From Apostichopus japonicus (taxonomy: Eukaryota; Echinodermata; Holothuroidea; Aspidochirotida; Stichopodidae): DNA of 64,000 nt. The stretch is from the NCBI RefSeq assembly GCF_037975245.1, contig NC_092576.1, forward strand, positions 21,763,611-21,827,610, written 5' to 3'. The notes below the pieces were generated by a model that worked only from the letters and a program-made list of their open reading frames with translations, was not told the origin of the DNA and did no database searches. Below are positions 1-9,938 of this stretch, one piece after another. The first letter of the stretch is position 1. Every line of letters starts with the position of its first letter. The translations under genes and the position numbers were made by a program.

Positions 1-54
1 CAAGAAATTCGGGCAAAACTCCTGAAAAATTCGGGCAGCCTAAAGAGGAAAATA

Positions 55-244
55 AAATATATATATATATATATATATATAGGTATAAATAATGTACACT
101 CGTACAAAGTTTGTGCTATTACTCGAGTTTCATGCTTCTTCGCAATCGTCAGATAGCTAATGATCATTAGTGTACATTATTTATACCTATCCAGCTCTAT
201 ACCCAGGTATACTGAGCACTCTTCACCTGGAATTAATGCCATCT

Positions 245-288
<44 letters not shown>
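55..288. repeat. AT microsatellites flanking a perfect 20-bp inverted repeat
   Basis: Two (AT)n tracts (about 55-80 and 249-288) bracket an inverted repeat. The left arm at 81-100 (aggtataaataatgtacact) is exactly complementary to 169-188, with a 68-bp spacer. The whole could extrude as a hairpin, and the arrangement resembles a small foldback or MITE inserted in AT-rich DNA. No protein is encoded and no target duplication could be separated from the AT repeats. Confidence 0.75.
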
Positions 289-289
<1 letters not shown>

Positions 290-666
290 CACCACCGTAA
301 GCGCAGCTCATCTGGGCTACCACGCTTTTTGCACTATCAACATTTTTTCGAACTAGTCAACTGTATACCTGGACATCCCCGACATGAGTGTACATAAGAA
401 ACGCTTTCTTGTTCATGGATGGGGGGGGGGGGGATAGTGCCTACAAGCCTAGAAGTACAGGTTTATCATATTCTTTGTTACATTTTATACTGTTTTGTGA
501 GACAAATTGCAGTCTCACCCGACACAGCGACATTATCCCGCCTACGTGTCGTTGAACAATGTATGTTTTTCTGGAGGTAGCTGAGTACTGTGTTAAAATA
601 ATAAATACGGTAACTAAATAGGAGCTTAAAAAATATACTGTCCTATTTTTCCCCTTCAAAGTGATG
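289..666. other. non-coding stretch with a 13-nt poly-G run
   Basis: No exon or recognised element is visible. A run of 13 G lies at 421-433. The 72-codon minus-strand open frame over 441-659 has no splice sites, no homologue elsewhere in the window and no domain signature, so it is not called as a gene. Confidence 0.5.
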
Positions 667-930
667 TTACCATTTTTCTTCTTCTAATTTACCAAATAGT
701 GTAAAGTGTAAATTTCTAAAATGTGAGATTATAAAATAAAGAATGTTTAGATGCAACTTGCAAGGCCTCAGAAGTGCCATTTCCAGCAATCTGAGAGGCA
801 TTTTTGCCCAAAAAAAATTCTTGTACGATACGCGCCAACCGATGGTGGCGCTCCGCTTAGATAGTGTCACGTGAACTTTCGGGCACAAAAAGTTCTGCCC
901 CCCCAAACTGAAATGGTCCCGTACGCCTAT
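667..930 (-). mobile_element. hAT-type miniature element fragment (shared core module)
   Basis: Carries the core seen at about ten places in this window: a block reading cgcgccaaccgatggtggcg then ctccgcttagatagt (819-863), preceded by a gtgccatttcc..atctgagaggc block. The 3' end resembles a terminal inverted repeat (ggtcccgtacgcctatg). The other terminus is not recognised, so the copy is probably truncated. It abuts duplicated segment A, whose paralogue at 43.17 kb lacks it, so it inserted at or near the duplication edge. Non-autonomous; no transposase. Confidence 0.6.
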
Positions 931-1164
931 GCTTTTAATCCATTATATTTTGTTTTCTTTATCTTAAACCCTACAGAATTCCTATCACGATGGCCTACTT
1001 TATTAAAATAAATCCACATAAACTAGTTAAATCCAATCTTTGACATAAAAATACAGCAGAGTTTACATTCTCTGTTGTTAGTTTAATATTGATAACTATT
1101 ATAAATTACATTAATTCTCTGTTTAACTTAATTATGATTCTAACATCTACACCGGAATACTTAC

Positions 1165-1373
1165 TTCAGCTCCTTCAAGCTTGTACACTGTGAGGAGTAA
1201 GACAAGATGGCCGCCAAATCTTCATTAGTTAGTGTCCTGTGGTCGTCAAAGATCACCAGCTTCTGGAGAGAACTCAGGATAGGGAGAGAGAGACCAGACT
1301 TAAGGATAAGGTTCAGACCAGACTCATCAACTCTAGGAGAGCAGCTTCCTAGATACACACAGGAGATAGGAAT
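1165..1373 (-). CDS. LRR exon, paralogue of the exon at 43.4 kb (partial gene)
   Basis: On the minus strand a pyrimidine-rich acceptor (ttctttcattctag) precedes 209 nt of open frame, followed by a consensus donor GTAAGTATT at 1164 downward. The translation starts IPISCVYLGSC and ends LTNEDLAAILSYSSQCTSLK with ELK, the helix-plus-strand pattern of NLR-type leucine-rich repeats. It starts in phase 0 and ends in phase 2, exactly like 43408-43616 (same length) and like 19450-19628 at its 3' end. The next exon should begin with one nucleotide; it is not found before the window edge. Both copies keep the frame and both splice sites despite flanking divergence, which suggests constraint. Function as part of an NLR is inference: no NACHT or death-fold domain is visible. 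Confidence 0.65.
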
Positions 1374-2084
1374 CTAGAATGAAAGAATAGAGTTACTGAT
1401 AATAGAGTAGATAGAGATAAATATATTGGATTTGGTAAGGATTAGAGTACTTATTATATCATAAATAATAAAAAATAACAACATAAAAATAAAGGAAAGT
1501 AAAGCGATAAACAAGGACAATTAGGTTATGTTTATTTGTAAAAAGGAATACATTGTTGGAACGGAAATAAGGGGTTGATTTTAGGGGGAATTGAATACAG
1601 ACAGAAATAAATGGTTTAGATTGGAGAAAATAGATTGGTTATGTAGGATTATAGGATTATTTGTTATTGTTTAACGATAAATGATTAATTAAAGGATTAT
1701 TGCTTGTAAGGTTTAATAAAATAAGAATGCAAGGATACAAATGAACAGACTCAGAGTAAAGCAATTTTAAGTTATTAATTAATAGGAAACACATCTCAAA
1801 GACGGGATGAGAAGGTTACAAAATTGGGTAATCAAGAATTGAGATTATTCTATCTTTTGAAGAAATATATTGATCACATTTATTTAATTGTGTTTTTAAT
1901 TTTGAACTTTCAGAAGTAAAATGTAATTTAAAATGTAAATTGTAGTCACTTATGTAATTGGAATCATGAAAAGGAAACCTCAACTTTAACCAATGCAACG
2001 GTTTTATAAGGTTGAAATATTTTTGGAAGAATTAATGGTTAAATTACTTAATCATTGAACCAAATCCCTCGATTCAACGTGAGT

Positions 2085-2590
2085 TGTAATCATTTCCAGT
2101 TTTTTTTCTTCATTTGGAACGGGAATCCTGACAAAGTTAAGAGACTTACTATGTATAACCTAGTTGAAAAGGGAGGTTTAAAAATAATAATAAATGTTCA
2201 TAGCTTTGTGGAAGCTCTTAAAACCTCATGGGTCAAGCGTTATTGTAATAATGCCAACACTGGGTATTGGAAGCTCTTTTTTCATTCCTCTCTTTCACCG
2301 TTCGATAAAGAGTTGCTTTTCAAAAATAATTTTCATGTGGAGGATATTTCCTGATATCAAAAATATCTTTATTAAGCAAATTTGCATGACTTGGAGTAAA
2401 GTCACCTTTAAGAATCCTTCAGATCACTTTGGTGATCAAATCCTTTGTAATAATCATTTTATTAGACTTGATAATACCATTGTATATGACAAAAAACTTC
2501 ACGTTGCCGGTTTACTGTTTATTAAAGATATATTTTTGCCAGATAGGAAGCCATTGTCCTTCAATGTCCTTCAAATTAGCTGTTACTGAT
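2085..2590 (+). pseudogene. Tx1/L1-type LINE fragment (C-terminal part of reverse transcriptase ORF)
   Basis: The translation contains FIWNGNPDKVKR, then EKGGLKIIINVHSFVEALK, then TSWVKRY and YWKLFF. This matches the post-polymerase region of Tx1/L1-clade ORF2 proteins, where F.W..K.DK.KR and GGL....DI....ALK..W..R are typical. The frame shifts at about 2345: the first part runs to VEDIS and a stop, and the rest continues in another frame (DIKNIFIKQICMTWSKVTF). Catalytic motifs are absent, so this is a dead 5'-truncated piece. Duplicate segment A at 43.2-45.3 kb lacks it, so insertion or loss followed the duplication. Confidence 0.7.
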
Positions 2591-3490
2591 AATTAAGATA
2601 TAATAGAGAAGCAGATGTAGATCAACTTCATGCTTCAAAAGAGAACGGTTGATAAGGCTCGAACTAGTATTTTAATTAACAAATTATTTAATTATTTGAC
2701 CAAATCCTACGATTCAACGTGAATTTTAATTATTTCCAGTTAATAAGATTTGTTTAAATGATGACGTCTATCTCTGTTTAGTTCTTCAGCTATTAGAAGC
2801 TAATTAATTTTATTTAATTACCATCACATGGAATTTACCGATTGTCCTGACTTCATTCCTAGGTTTGAGTGTGACTTAACTTCTAGTGAATTTTTCGAAA
2901 TGTAACATATGCTTTCTTCCTTTGTGTTTGTAGACATTCCTAATGGCGGTAATGCCTATGATCTTAACTTTCTAAAAGGTATCGTTTCTTCCAATTAAAT
3001 AACACCAACCGCTTTTTAAATCTATTTCATTGAACGTAATGTTATGATAACATAATGTTATCATCTAGAAATGCATGTATCTTATCCCTGAGCGCTTAAT
3101 TAATTACTACTTTTCAGTTTAATCGGGTTGATCAGGTCTTCATTGTAATATCTTCTGTTACAATGTGAACATTTAGCGGACAAATGTAAATTAACAAACA
3201 AGAGATAAATCGGTTAATTACAAGTTAAATGTGAGGATGTCGCCCTTTTAAAGCAAACATCTGTTTTCGATTGATACAAGTTGAAATTAGTGGCGCACTT
3301 TCAATTTTAAAAACGTTTTTGCGTTTTAAACTGGGATGATGTACATGGACATATCTCTGGTTGCTTGAAAATGACGTACGACTTTTAAAATGACTAAGAC
3401 CAAAACAAGATGTAACTGAAGGCGGAATACAACGTTCGAATAACTACCAGAAAGACTTAAACGACAGTTTTGCTTTTAAATAATTATCTT

Positions 3491-4739
3491 TTTATAATCA
3501 TTTTGTAATATAATTTGACTTAAATTAATATATTGGTGTACAGGTTTTAAAGCTCTCTATTAAACAAACTATATTTCACATTTAGTGTCAGGTATATCGG
3601 CAGGAGTTCGGTCATTCAACTTATAATTATTTAATAAATAACATTATTTCAGACAGTCTGCTTTGTAAAATGAAACTGTGGGCTTTTTATATAACTTGCT
3701 GTAACTTCAGACCACGAAGATTGAATAATTTAGGTCCTTACAATGATCATTGTGGATTGCTATATATTGACTTGTAGGAAGGCCTAGACGACAGAGTTAT
3801 GTAAGAACGAGTTGGACCAATTTTTGTGATTTACTTTTTTTTAAAGAAAACAAGGTTTCTACAGTTTGTTTATGTATATTTTTTTAGCTAGAATAAGTAA
3901 TTGTTCGCGAAATAAAAGTCGATTTACATCTGTCAGTCGAGAATTTTAATGACTAGTTTTAGATTCACTTAAGTTATAAGCTTTAAAGCAAACTCAGTGA
4001 TCCAACTGTATTTTATTGCAAATTGTCAATTCCTTGTTAGGTTAGATATGCTTTAACTGGGCCTTTTGTGATAATCAGTCAAGAACTCCGGGTAATATTT
4101 TTTATTTATTCATGATTTAGAATTTCCAAGAAAACTGTCTTCTTTCTAAAGGTATGCCTGCTATGGTGATATTTTACTGAATGTTTAAGACTTCTAAGGT
4201 AACCATAGCCTATATTAGTTTTGTTCATTGCTAATTAGGCTGTGGCCTGGTCAATATAACAATTCTAGCCTAGGCCTCTATACCATACCGTCAAATTATG
4301 TCACTGATCAATATTACTGTTTTAGCTATTACTATTAGCAGCAGTTTCCTCTCCAAAAAATAATCCAACCTTAAAATCCAGTCGACAGGTCAATTGTAAC
4401 AAACAACTGAATGAAACAAGCAACATCTGCAACCTCCACCAATATAACACTAAACCATTCATTGTCAGTGATAGATGTACACAGGTATTCAATAGCATGA
4501 GTCACCGATTTCAAATACAGGTGTTTCTTACATCGGTCTAGACATTTTGGCGCCAATAAAGAAAATCAGCATTGTTGGAGAGACTCAACGTTGTACATGC
4601 CCGGTGAAAACAGACAGTTTAAAGAAATGATGTCAATTGGGTATATAGTAAGAAAAGAGTCGAGGCTCTGATGAAATTGATTAACCCGATGATTGAAGAC
4701 TAATTTCCGTAGTTGTTTCTTGTGAACCTTTTTCTGATT
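3491..4739. other. AT-rich stretch, nothing recognised
   Basis: No splice-bounded open frame, RNA gene or repeat shared with the rest of the window was noticed between duplicated segments A and B. The short minus-strand open frame at 4371-4556 has no supporting features. Confidence 0.4.
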
Positions 4740-6110
4740 TTCATGTTGATGCCAAGTAAGAAATTAATTAAATGATTTCCCATGTCCCATCTGGGTCACG
4801 GTAACATAAAGTGGATGTTTGCCCCTACAACTCTTAATTTTCTCTCCTGTAGGTTATTACAGTGTTCTTCTCGCTTAGACAATGAAGATTGTATCATATT
4901 TAACTTCATTACATTAGGGCGAAACCCTTTCAATTCGAGAGGCATTGAAGACTCGCCCCAAACCGCGTGTGGCCATCTGAAAAAGTTAACTTTCCGTGGC
5001 TTGCAAGTGATGTTTGTTTGTGTCGCTACAAAATGCAGACAGTACAGTAATGAAACGTGATACCTTGTTATCTTTAGCTGGACCTGAGATGTCCATCGCT
5101 GTATTGTTTGTACACTGTGCTGTGGGTATTGACCGCAGCTGTATGTACTGACTGTACACTAGTGTCTAATTACCGATGGTAGCAAGCTGTGTGTGTATTT
5201 TCTGGGATCGATGGTGGTGTTTAACACTTCTGTTACACCTCATTCGAAACTAGGTCAAATTACCGGCATTAGACGTTTCTTTGTACGCGGGTCTTCACAC
5301 CCTTTAACAGTGTACGTACACCAAGAAATCACAAGGAAAACAGTCATATGTTACGATACGGTAAGTTGCAAAACATTGGTAACATAGTGTAATTTGGTTG
5401 TTTAGTCAGTTTCCTTTGGGTTCACCCTATTCTTAATATTATTATATCAAGCTTTATAGCCGGTCTACCACTGTGTGGAGATTGTTTTAGCAAATCGTTG
5501 TTATCTTGAGATTCTTATCTATTTATTTTTTCTATCTTTAAATTTTTTCTTCTCTTTCAGTCTCGTTTGATTATAAAATAAAACAGAAAGAGGTTAGTTG
5601 TATGATAGTCTAAATTTACTTCATGTTGGTCTGTTTATTTGTTTAGAATGTTTCATCTCCATATCTTTCAGTCTATCTGTAATGCACTATATTCTTATTA
5701 TTGTTCCTTTACATATTTTTCTTATCTGTTTGTCTCTTGTTTCATCGTTGTATTTTTTGCCCAAATGGCCGCCCATACAGGCGTGGACTGGGATGTAACT
5801 ACAGAAGGAAGCACATTATTTGGCCAATTTGTGTATATTTCTTGTGAAGTATGAATTCATGGAGGAGTTTGTCGGTAAGCTTGCCCCTCCATTCCTAAAA
5901 ACGGATCGATTTCACGAGATTTATCAATTGACCAATATATGAGAGGGGATTTTTCTGTTGGCAGATGGAAACGACTTTGAGAAGTCTCAAGTCAATTACG
6001 CAATCGAAAACAAAACAGCCAAGTATTTGAATCTGCTTTTGAAGAACTGCTGTAACTTCCCTGTCTGTTTGGTGATTACCCGTCCATATATATAATAGTT
6101 GGTTGAATAA
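4740..6110. repeat. segmental duplication B, copy 1
   Basis: Similar to 46195-47370 in the same orientation; 4930-5270 is also present inverted at 38395-38740. It includes an exon-like block at about 5300-5358 (reading LTVYVHQEITRKTVICYDT) followed by a good donor GTAAGTTGC; copy 2 keeps both. However, the open frame at 5639-5854 is destroyed in copy 2, and the inverted copy lacks the donor block. I treat the block as interspersed repeat with, at most, one fossil exon. Confidence 0.75.
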
Positions 6111-6470
6111 ATCAAATTACTTTAGGTTGATTGTTTATTAAAAAGACCGAATTTGTGGATTTTGCAAGACTAGGTACAGTAGTGTGAAAGTAAAGGAAAT
6201 ATACATTGCATATAGGCCTACAGTGCACCCACAATAATGTGCTCTTTCCGCCATACAAAATGCCTTTCCCCCATGGTGGTAACATTGTGGAATGACACTT
6301 TTTCTATGGCAGAATGAACCGATGGCAGCATGACACGGTCCCCGGTGTACTCTAGTCTTATCTATAGAGAGCAATGTAACTCTGGCCTAGTCCAAGGACT
6401 TCAATAGCAATACTCAATGATCCAACGCCAGCAGGAAGAAAAAACATGACATCAGGGACAGCGATTTGTT
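6111..6470. repeat. segmental duplication C, copy 1
   Basis: Nearly identical to 56110-56490, same orientation. In copy 2 the homology continues directly to the sequence matching 8737-8790, so the 2.3 kb between 6460 and 8737 here (repeats R1 and R2 plus hAT fragments) is extra DNA in copy 1. No gene is seen. Confidence 0.8.
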
Positions 6471-6630
6471 TCAAATATTGAGGGGGGGGGGACATTTGCT
6501 GCGATGCAGGTGCGTAGCAACTTTCATCCCCAAATTGTTTGTGCGCTTCGTGATTTATGTATATGTATATATATATATATATTTATATATATAAATATAT
6601 ATACTTATATATATATATAAATATATATGA
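6471..6630. repeat. poly-G run and AT microsatellite
   Basis: A run of about 10 G at 6481-6490 is followed by an (AT)n-rich tract at about 6555-6625. The tyrosine/isoleucine-rich open frame here is the translation of the microsatellite, not a gene. Confidence 0.8.
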
Positions 6631-7060
6631 GAACCAAGTTTTTCCCAATAGTTTTTTTTTCATCCATAACCTTTATCAAGATTGTCACCAGTCACACGTC
6701 ATGTTCGACTTCATTGCATCTCCTGTGGATCGATGCTTTTGTAGGTAATACTACGTAAGGGCCCACGATACCTGTCAGCCCCACTTTTCAAGGATTTAAG
6801 CCCATTATTTGTTCAGAATTTGAACAATAAAGTCACTTCAAAACATACCCATAATGCACAAAATTCATCTATGGATAACCAATAAAGAAAAACCCCCTTC
6901 AACCCCTAACAGACCGGTCAAAATTGCATGAGTAGAGGAAAGTATGATGAGGAATGTTGGTCAGGGAATTTTTGAAAATTCACACACAGTTAATTTATTG
7001 GTGTACAAATATTAAAACCTCTTATAGCGGCTACTATAAAACTTCGATATCATAAAAAAC
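6631..7060 (+). repeat. interspersed repeat R1, partial copy
   Basis: Shares accaagttttt..cccaatag, gtcatgttcgacttcattgc and agaccggtcaaaattgcatg with 39840-40330 (same strand) and with 51984-53930 (opposite strand, interrupted by two insertions). The other two copies extend on one side into a hAT-type terminus (CAGGCGCGTATCC); this copy lacks that end. No protein is evident, so R1 is probably a non-autonomous DNA transposon of about 1 kb. Confidence 0.75.
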
Positions 7061-8283
7061 TAGAGCAATGGTGCAGAAGCTCATACCTTTATGGCCCACC
7101 AAATTTCAGGCCATTTTTCAGATTCCAACAATTTTGGGCCAAGGAGGCCAAACATTTTAGGTTCAAAGACAAATTTATACCCCTAGTTCAAAACTGCAAT
7201 AACCCCCCCCCCCCCTACTCCGTTAGCAGAATCCTGGCCACACCACTGGCTATAATTCCTATTTTCCCCCTTTAAATCCTATTTTACCCACTCTCTCAAA
7301 CAATACCACTGACTTACCCTATTACACTTTCTCCCCTCTACCTGAGCAGACATAACTTGTTCACAAGCACACCTTCCCAAAATGTTGGCTGGCTGCCTAC
7401 ATACCTCAGGCTCAAAGACTTCTAAGAATCGGCAAGTGCTGATTGGCTATAGGGCTCTCACGCTTACAGTTCAACAGTTAATAACAACTTCCAGTCCTGC
7501 TTTAATTCCACTAACAGCCTCTGCAGAGCTTAACCACAAATGTAAACAAACACTGCAGAGACTGGGAGACAAATTAAAGGAGCCTTGGCAAAAAGGTGAA
7601 GGCTCAGATTTTTTTAAACAATGGGGATTAATTGTAATTAATTAACTTTTGACCAAAAATTATTAGGCAACACCTTATTCATACACAATCCAACTATCAT
7701 CAGTTCAACTTTGAATATGATCCATCAAAATCTTGAGGAGATTGAGATATTTGAAAATATTACAAAGAATGACCCCCAGTGACCCCCTAAATGACATTTG
7801 ACCTCAATTTTCCAAACACCCCTCGTAACCCTCATCCCGAGGAACTTGTGACCAAGTTTCATTATAACTGGCTAAACACTGTACGAACGGAAGCAATTTG
7901 AAAATATAGGGCCGGGGCCCAGGCCACTAAACACCCCTAGTTGATCTTTGATCTCAAATTCATGAACACCCTGAAGGTAAAACTTCCATAGTACTATCGT
8001 GACAAACCCTCAACATTGTACCATGGAATCTGTAGGAGAAGAAGCATTTTGCATATTTCCACAAAATGGCCCATTACGGCCCACACGTGACCTTTGACCC
8101 CAAATTTTGGACCATCTCTGATGGCCCTATACCCAATGGTCCTTGTGTCCAAGTTTCATTAAATTCCATTACACACTGTTCGAGTGGGAGCGGTTTTACC
8201 AATTGTTGACGGATAGAGTGATAGAGTGATAGACGCCGCACTGCAACAATAGCTCACACCAGCATGCTGGTATGAGCTAAAAA
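7061..8283 (+). repeat. interspersed repeat R2 with palindromic 3' end, copy 1
   Basis: Co-linear with 48117-49292. It begins with gagcaatggtgcagaag and agctcatacc (7078-7087), and ends with a 28-bp near-palindrome (8251-8278, agctcacaccagcatgctgg then tatgagct). The terminal agctcatacc/ggtatgagct pair makes a 10-bp inverted repeat around about 1.2 kb. Internal phrases such as gaccaagtttcattataact and tgacctttgaccccaaattt recur in variant form, so R2 may have arisen from shorter repeats. A reading frame at 7382-7645 is partly shared with copy 2 but frameshifts near its end. Confidence 0.8.
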
Positions 8284-8341
8284 TATGCTCCAGTGGGGGC
8301 GGTCGCCCCCTTCGTTCCCCCCACCCTTGGCTACGCGCATC
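8280..8341 (+). mobile_element. hAT-type miniature element end fragment
   Basis: aaatatgctccagtgggggc then ggtcgccccctt, ending ggctacgcgcat, matches one terminus of the complete element at 29544-29851 in reverse and the internal end of 40826-41065. Only one end is present, directly abutting R2. Confidence 0.6.
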
Positions 8342-8635
8342 GATAGAAATCTTGCAGGAAACAGGCCAAATGGAAACCCAGTGAACCCATATCGATGTGG
8401 ATCATATATATGATTGTACATACTTACACTCATACACAAGAGATGTACAGACATTATTTTAATAATCATGAGTGACAACATGCTATACGGTCACAGAAAG
8501 GACCACGAGGAGAAATACACCTCATGCAGCATATGTAAGTTGAAGTTTTAGCCACCGTCAAATTTGATTTGAATAAATAATCTCACGCATTATTTTCAAT
8601 TTATAGCCACAAAAAAAAAAATATGCAACCAAATA

Positions 8636-8708
8636 TTGGGGGGATATTACATACTATATCCCCCCAACCTAAAACATGGGGGGGACATGTTCACCCTGTC
8701 CCCCCATG
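8636..8708. repeat. two adjacent G-rich hairpins
   Basis: 8636-8647 (TTGGGGGGATAT) pairs perfectly with 8656-8667 over an 8-nt loop. Seven bases on, 8675-8687 (CATGGGGGGGACA) pairs with 8697-8708 (TGTCCCCCCATG) with one bulge. The G runs could also form quadruplex DNA. No gene is adjacent. Confidence 0.7.
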
Positions 8709-8736
8709 ATCCAATTTAAATTGGAATCCTAGTACT

Positions 8737-8800
8737 CTTCAAGTACTCTGGAGTTATATCCTGTTCTGGAATATTGTGGATAAATTCCAACTTGAGAATA
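8737..8800. repeat. segmental duplication C, continuation of copy 1
   Basis: attggaatcctagtactctt and the following aagtactctggagttatatc match 56577-56655 almost exactly. In copy 2 this directly continues the block matching 6111-6450. Confidence 0.75.
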
Positions 8801-8901
8801 GCAAAGGTTAAATGAAATTCATAGTTTCCCAGCTCTAGAATGAGATTCAACATGTGAGTGTGTTGGCGACATGTGTTAGCAACATGTGATTGTTAGCAAC
8901 A

Positions 8902-9125
8902 GGGAGTGTTAGCTCAGTGGTTAATGCCGGTGCCTTTCAATCATAAGGTCCAGAGTTTGAGTCACTTCAAGATTAATTTATGTTGTCCAGTTACAGAGTT
9001 GTTGACAATTGACAATCCATAATCATGGACATTAAAATATGAATGTAAGAGACTGACTTCCGTCAGCTTGATGGCTTCTTCGCGATTTCCTGCTTGCAGG
9101 AGGACCTAAAATACAACATACAACA
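8902..9125 (+). mobile_element. tRNA-derived SINE
   Basis: The 5' 70 nt resemble a tRNA with both internal polymerase III promoter boxes: box A tagctcagtgg (8910-8920) and box B agtttgagtca (8954-8964). A unique body follows with a small hairpin (ttcctgcttgcagga) and a tail of short aaatacaacatacaac repeats. It is not a functional tRNA because box B is degenerate and acceptor-stem pairing is poor. This SINE differs from the family at 50.5 kb. Confidence 0.75.
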
Positions 9126-9171
9126 TTCCATCATAGATGTGTTATATTGTACAGTAGTTGTGTCACCCAAG

Positions 9172-9255
9172 CTACTGCAGCATTATACAACACCCTTTCT
9201 TGTTCAAGGCATCCAATGCAACAAATCCATAATTTCCAGGGTAACGCTCAATAAC
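9172..9255 (-). CDS. candidate terminal exon, unrecognised
   Basis: On the minus strand gctaaaggtgcatttgcag can act as an acceptor, followed by 27 codons (VIERYPGNYGF, then VALDALNKKGCCIMLQ) and TAG. The composition is protein-like and the phase (0) fits an exon chain. The polypyrimidine tract is weak, no polyadenylation signal was found, and no paralogue exists in the window. It could be the end of the LRR transcript whose last secure exon is 12788-12907, or a chance ORF. Confidence 0.25.
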   Translation of the reverse strand, partial: VIERYPGNYGFVALDALNKKGCCIMLQ

Positions 9256-9938
9256 CTGCAAATGCACCTTTAGCTTAAATATCACAATTTGTATATGCAC
9301 ATTTTAAGTATTTTACGGACAATAAGCACAGGGTTTTTGAGATGGCAACTATTAACATGTTAAGAGGATCACTCACAATGACCCCTGTAGTGCTATTTTG
9401 CTATCTTGATACAAAAGATCCATAGAAATGTTTTTCTAGAGTCATTTGCCAGTGAATATATCTGAATAATTAATTTGATTATGTTATTGTTTCACTTTTG
9501 TTTTAAAAGTCACTGAGGCTCTAACGGCTCCATGATGTAATAATTCAACCATATTAAGAAACCCTCTAGTGAAGATGAAGACAGAGACTGTACTGGATAG
9601 AAGAGGTCAGGACCTACGAACCTATCAAGCTTCTTTCAGTATCCTTTACTTCTTGACGCACAGAATGACATAGGAATGGTAAGGAAGTTTGCTTGTTTGT
9701 TGTGACTGGATTTACCAAACTGCCTTAATAGTGGGTATTGATTTGATTCATTGCAGGAATCTGAAAGTCAACTTTAAAGTACCATTCCAAATATTTGTCT
9801 CAAATACTGCACTTTCTTCCTCCCCCGGCCCCCCCATCCCTTCCAAACCAGTATTGGTATTGGATCCTCCCTGCCAATAAGACAAAAAGTGGCCCTCTAC
9901 ATGAAGTAACTTTTGTCTCGTAGCCCTACGAATAAAGA
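9256..9938. other. non-coding stretch, nothing recognised
   Basis: No exon, RNA gene or shared repeat was seen between the candidate exon and the foldback element. A proline-rich open frame at 9689-9880 has no supporting features. Confidence 0.4.

Larger units (their letters stand above)
933..3490. repeat. segmental duplication A, copy 1
   Basis: Co-linear with 43171-45275 in the same orientation, with many substitutions and indels, so the duplication is not recent. Copy 1 contains an LRR exon (1165-1373) and a LINE fragment (2085-2590) missing from copy 2. Copy 2 has about 110 bp at 45015-45125 missing here. A 55-bp block at 2046-2102 recurs at 2690-2743 and brackets the LINE fragment. Outside the exon I see no coding signal. 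Confidence 0.85.

Noticed and set aside
441-659. 72-codon minus-strand open frame
   Set aside because: No splice sites, no domain and no conservation in a second copy.
5193-5387. Plus-strand exon in duplication B (LTVYVHQEITRKTVICYDT with a strong donor)
   Set aside because: The donor block is shared by two copies, but upstream homology stops at the start of the block in copy 2, the neighbouring frame is destroyed, and no acceptor or partner exon was found.
5639-5854. 71-codon frame near 5.7 kb
   Set aside because: Copy 2 at 46.9-47.1 kb breaks the frame; no constraint.
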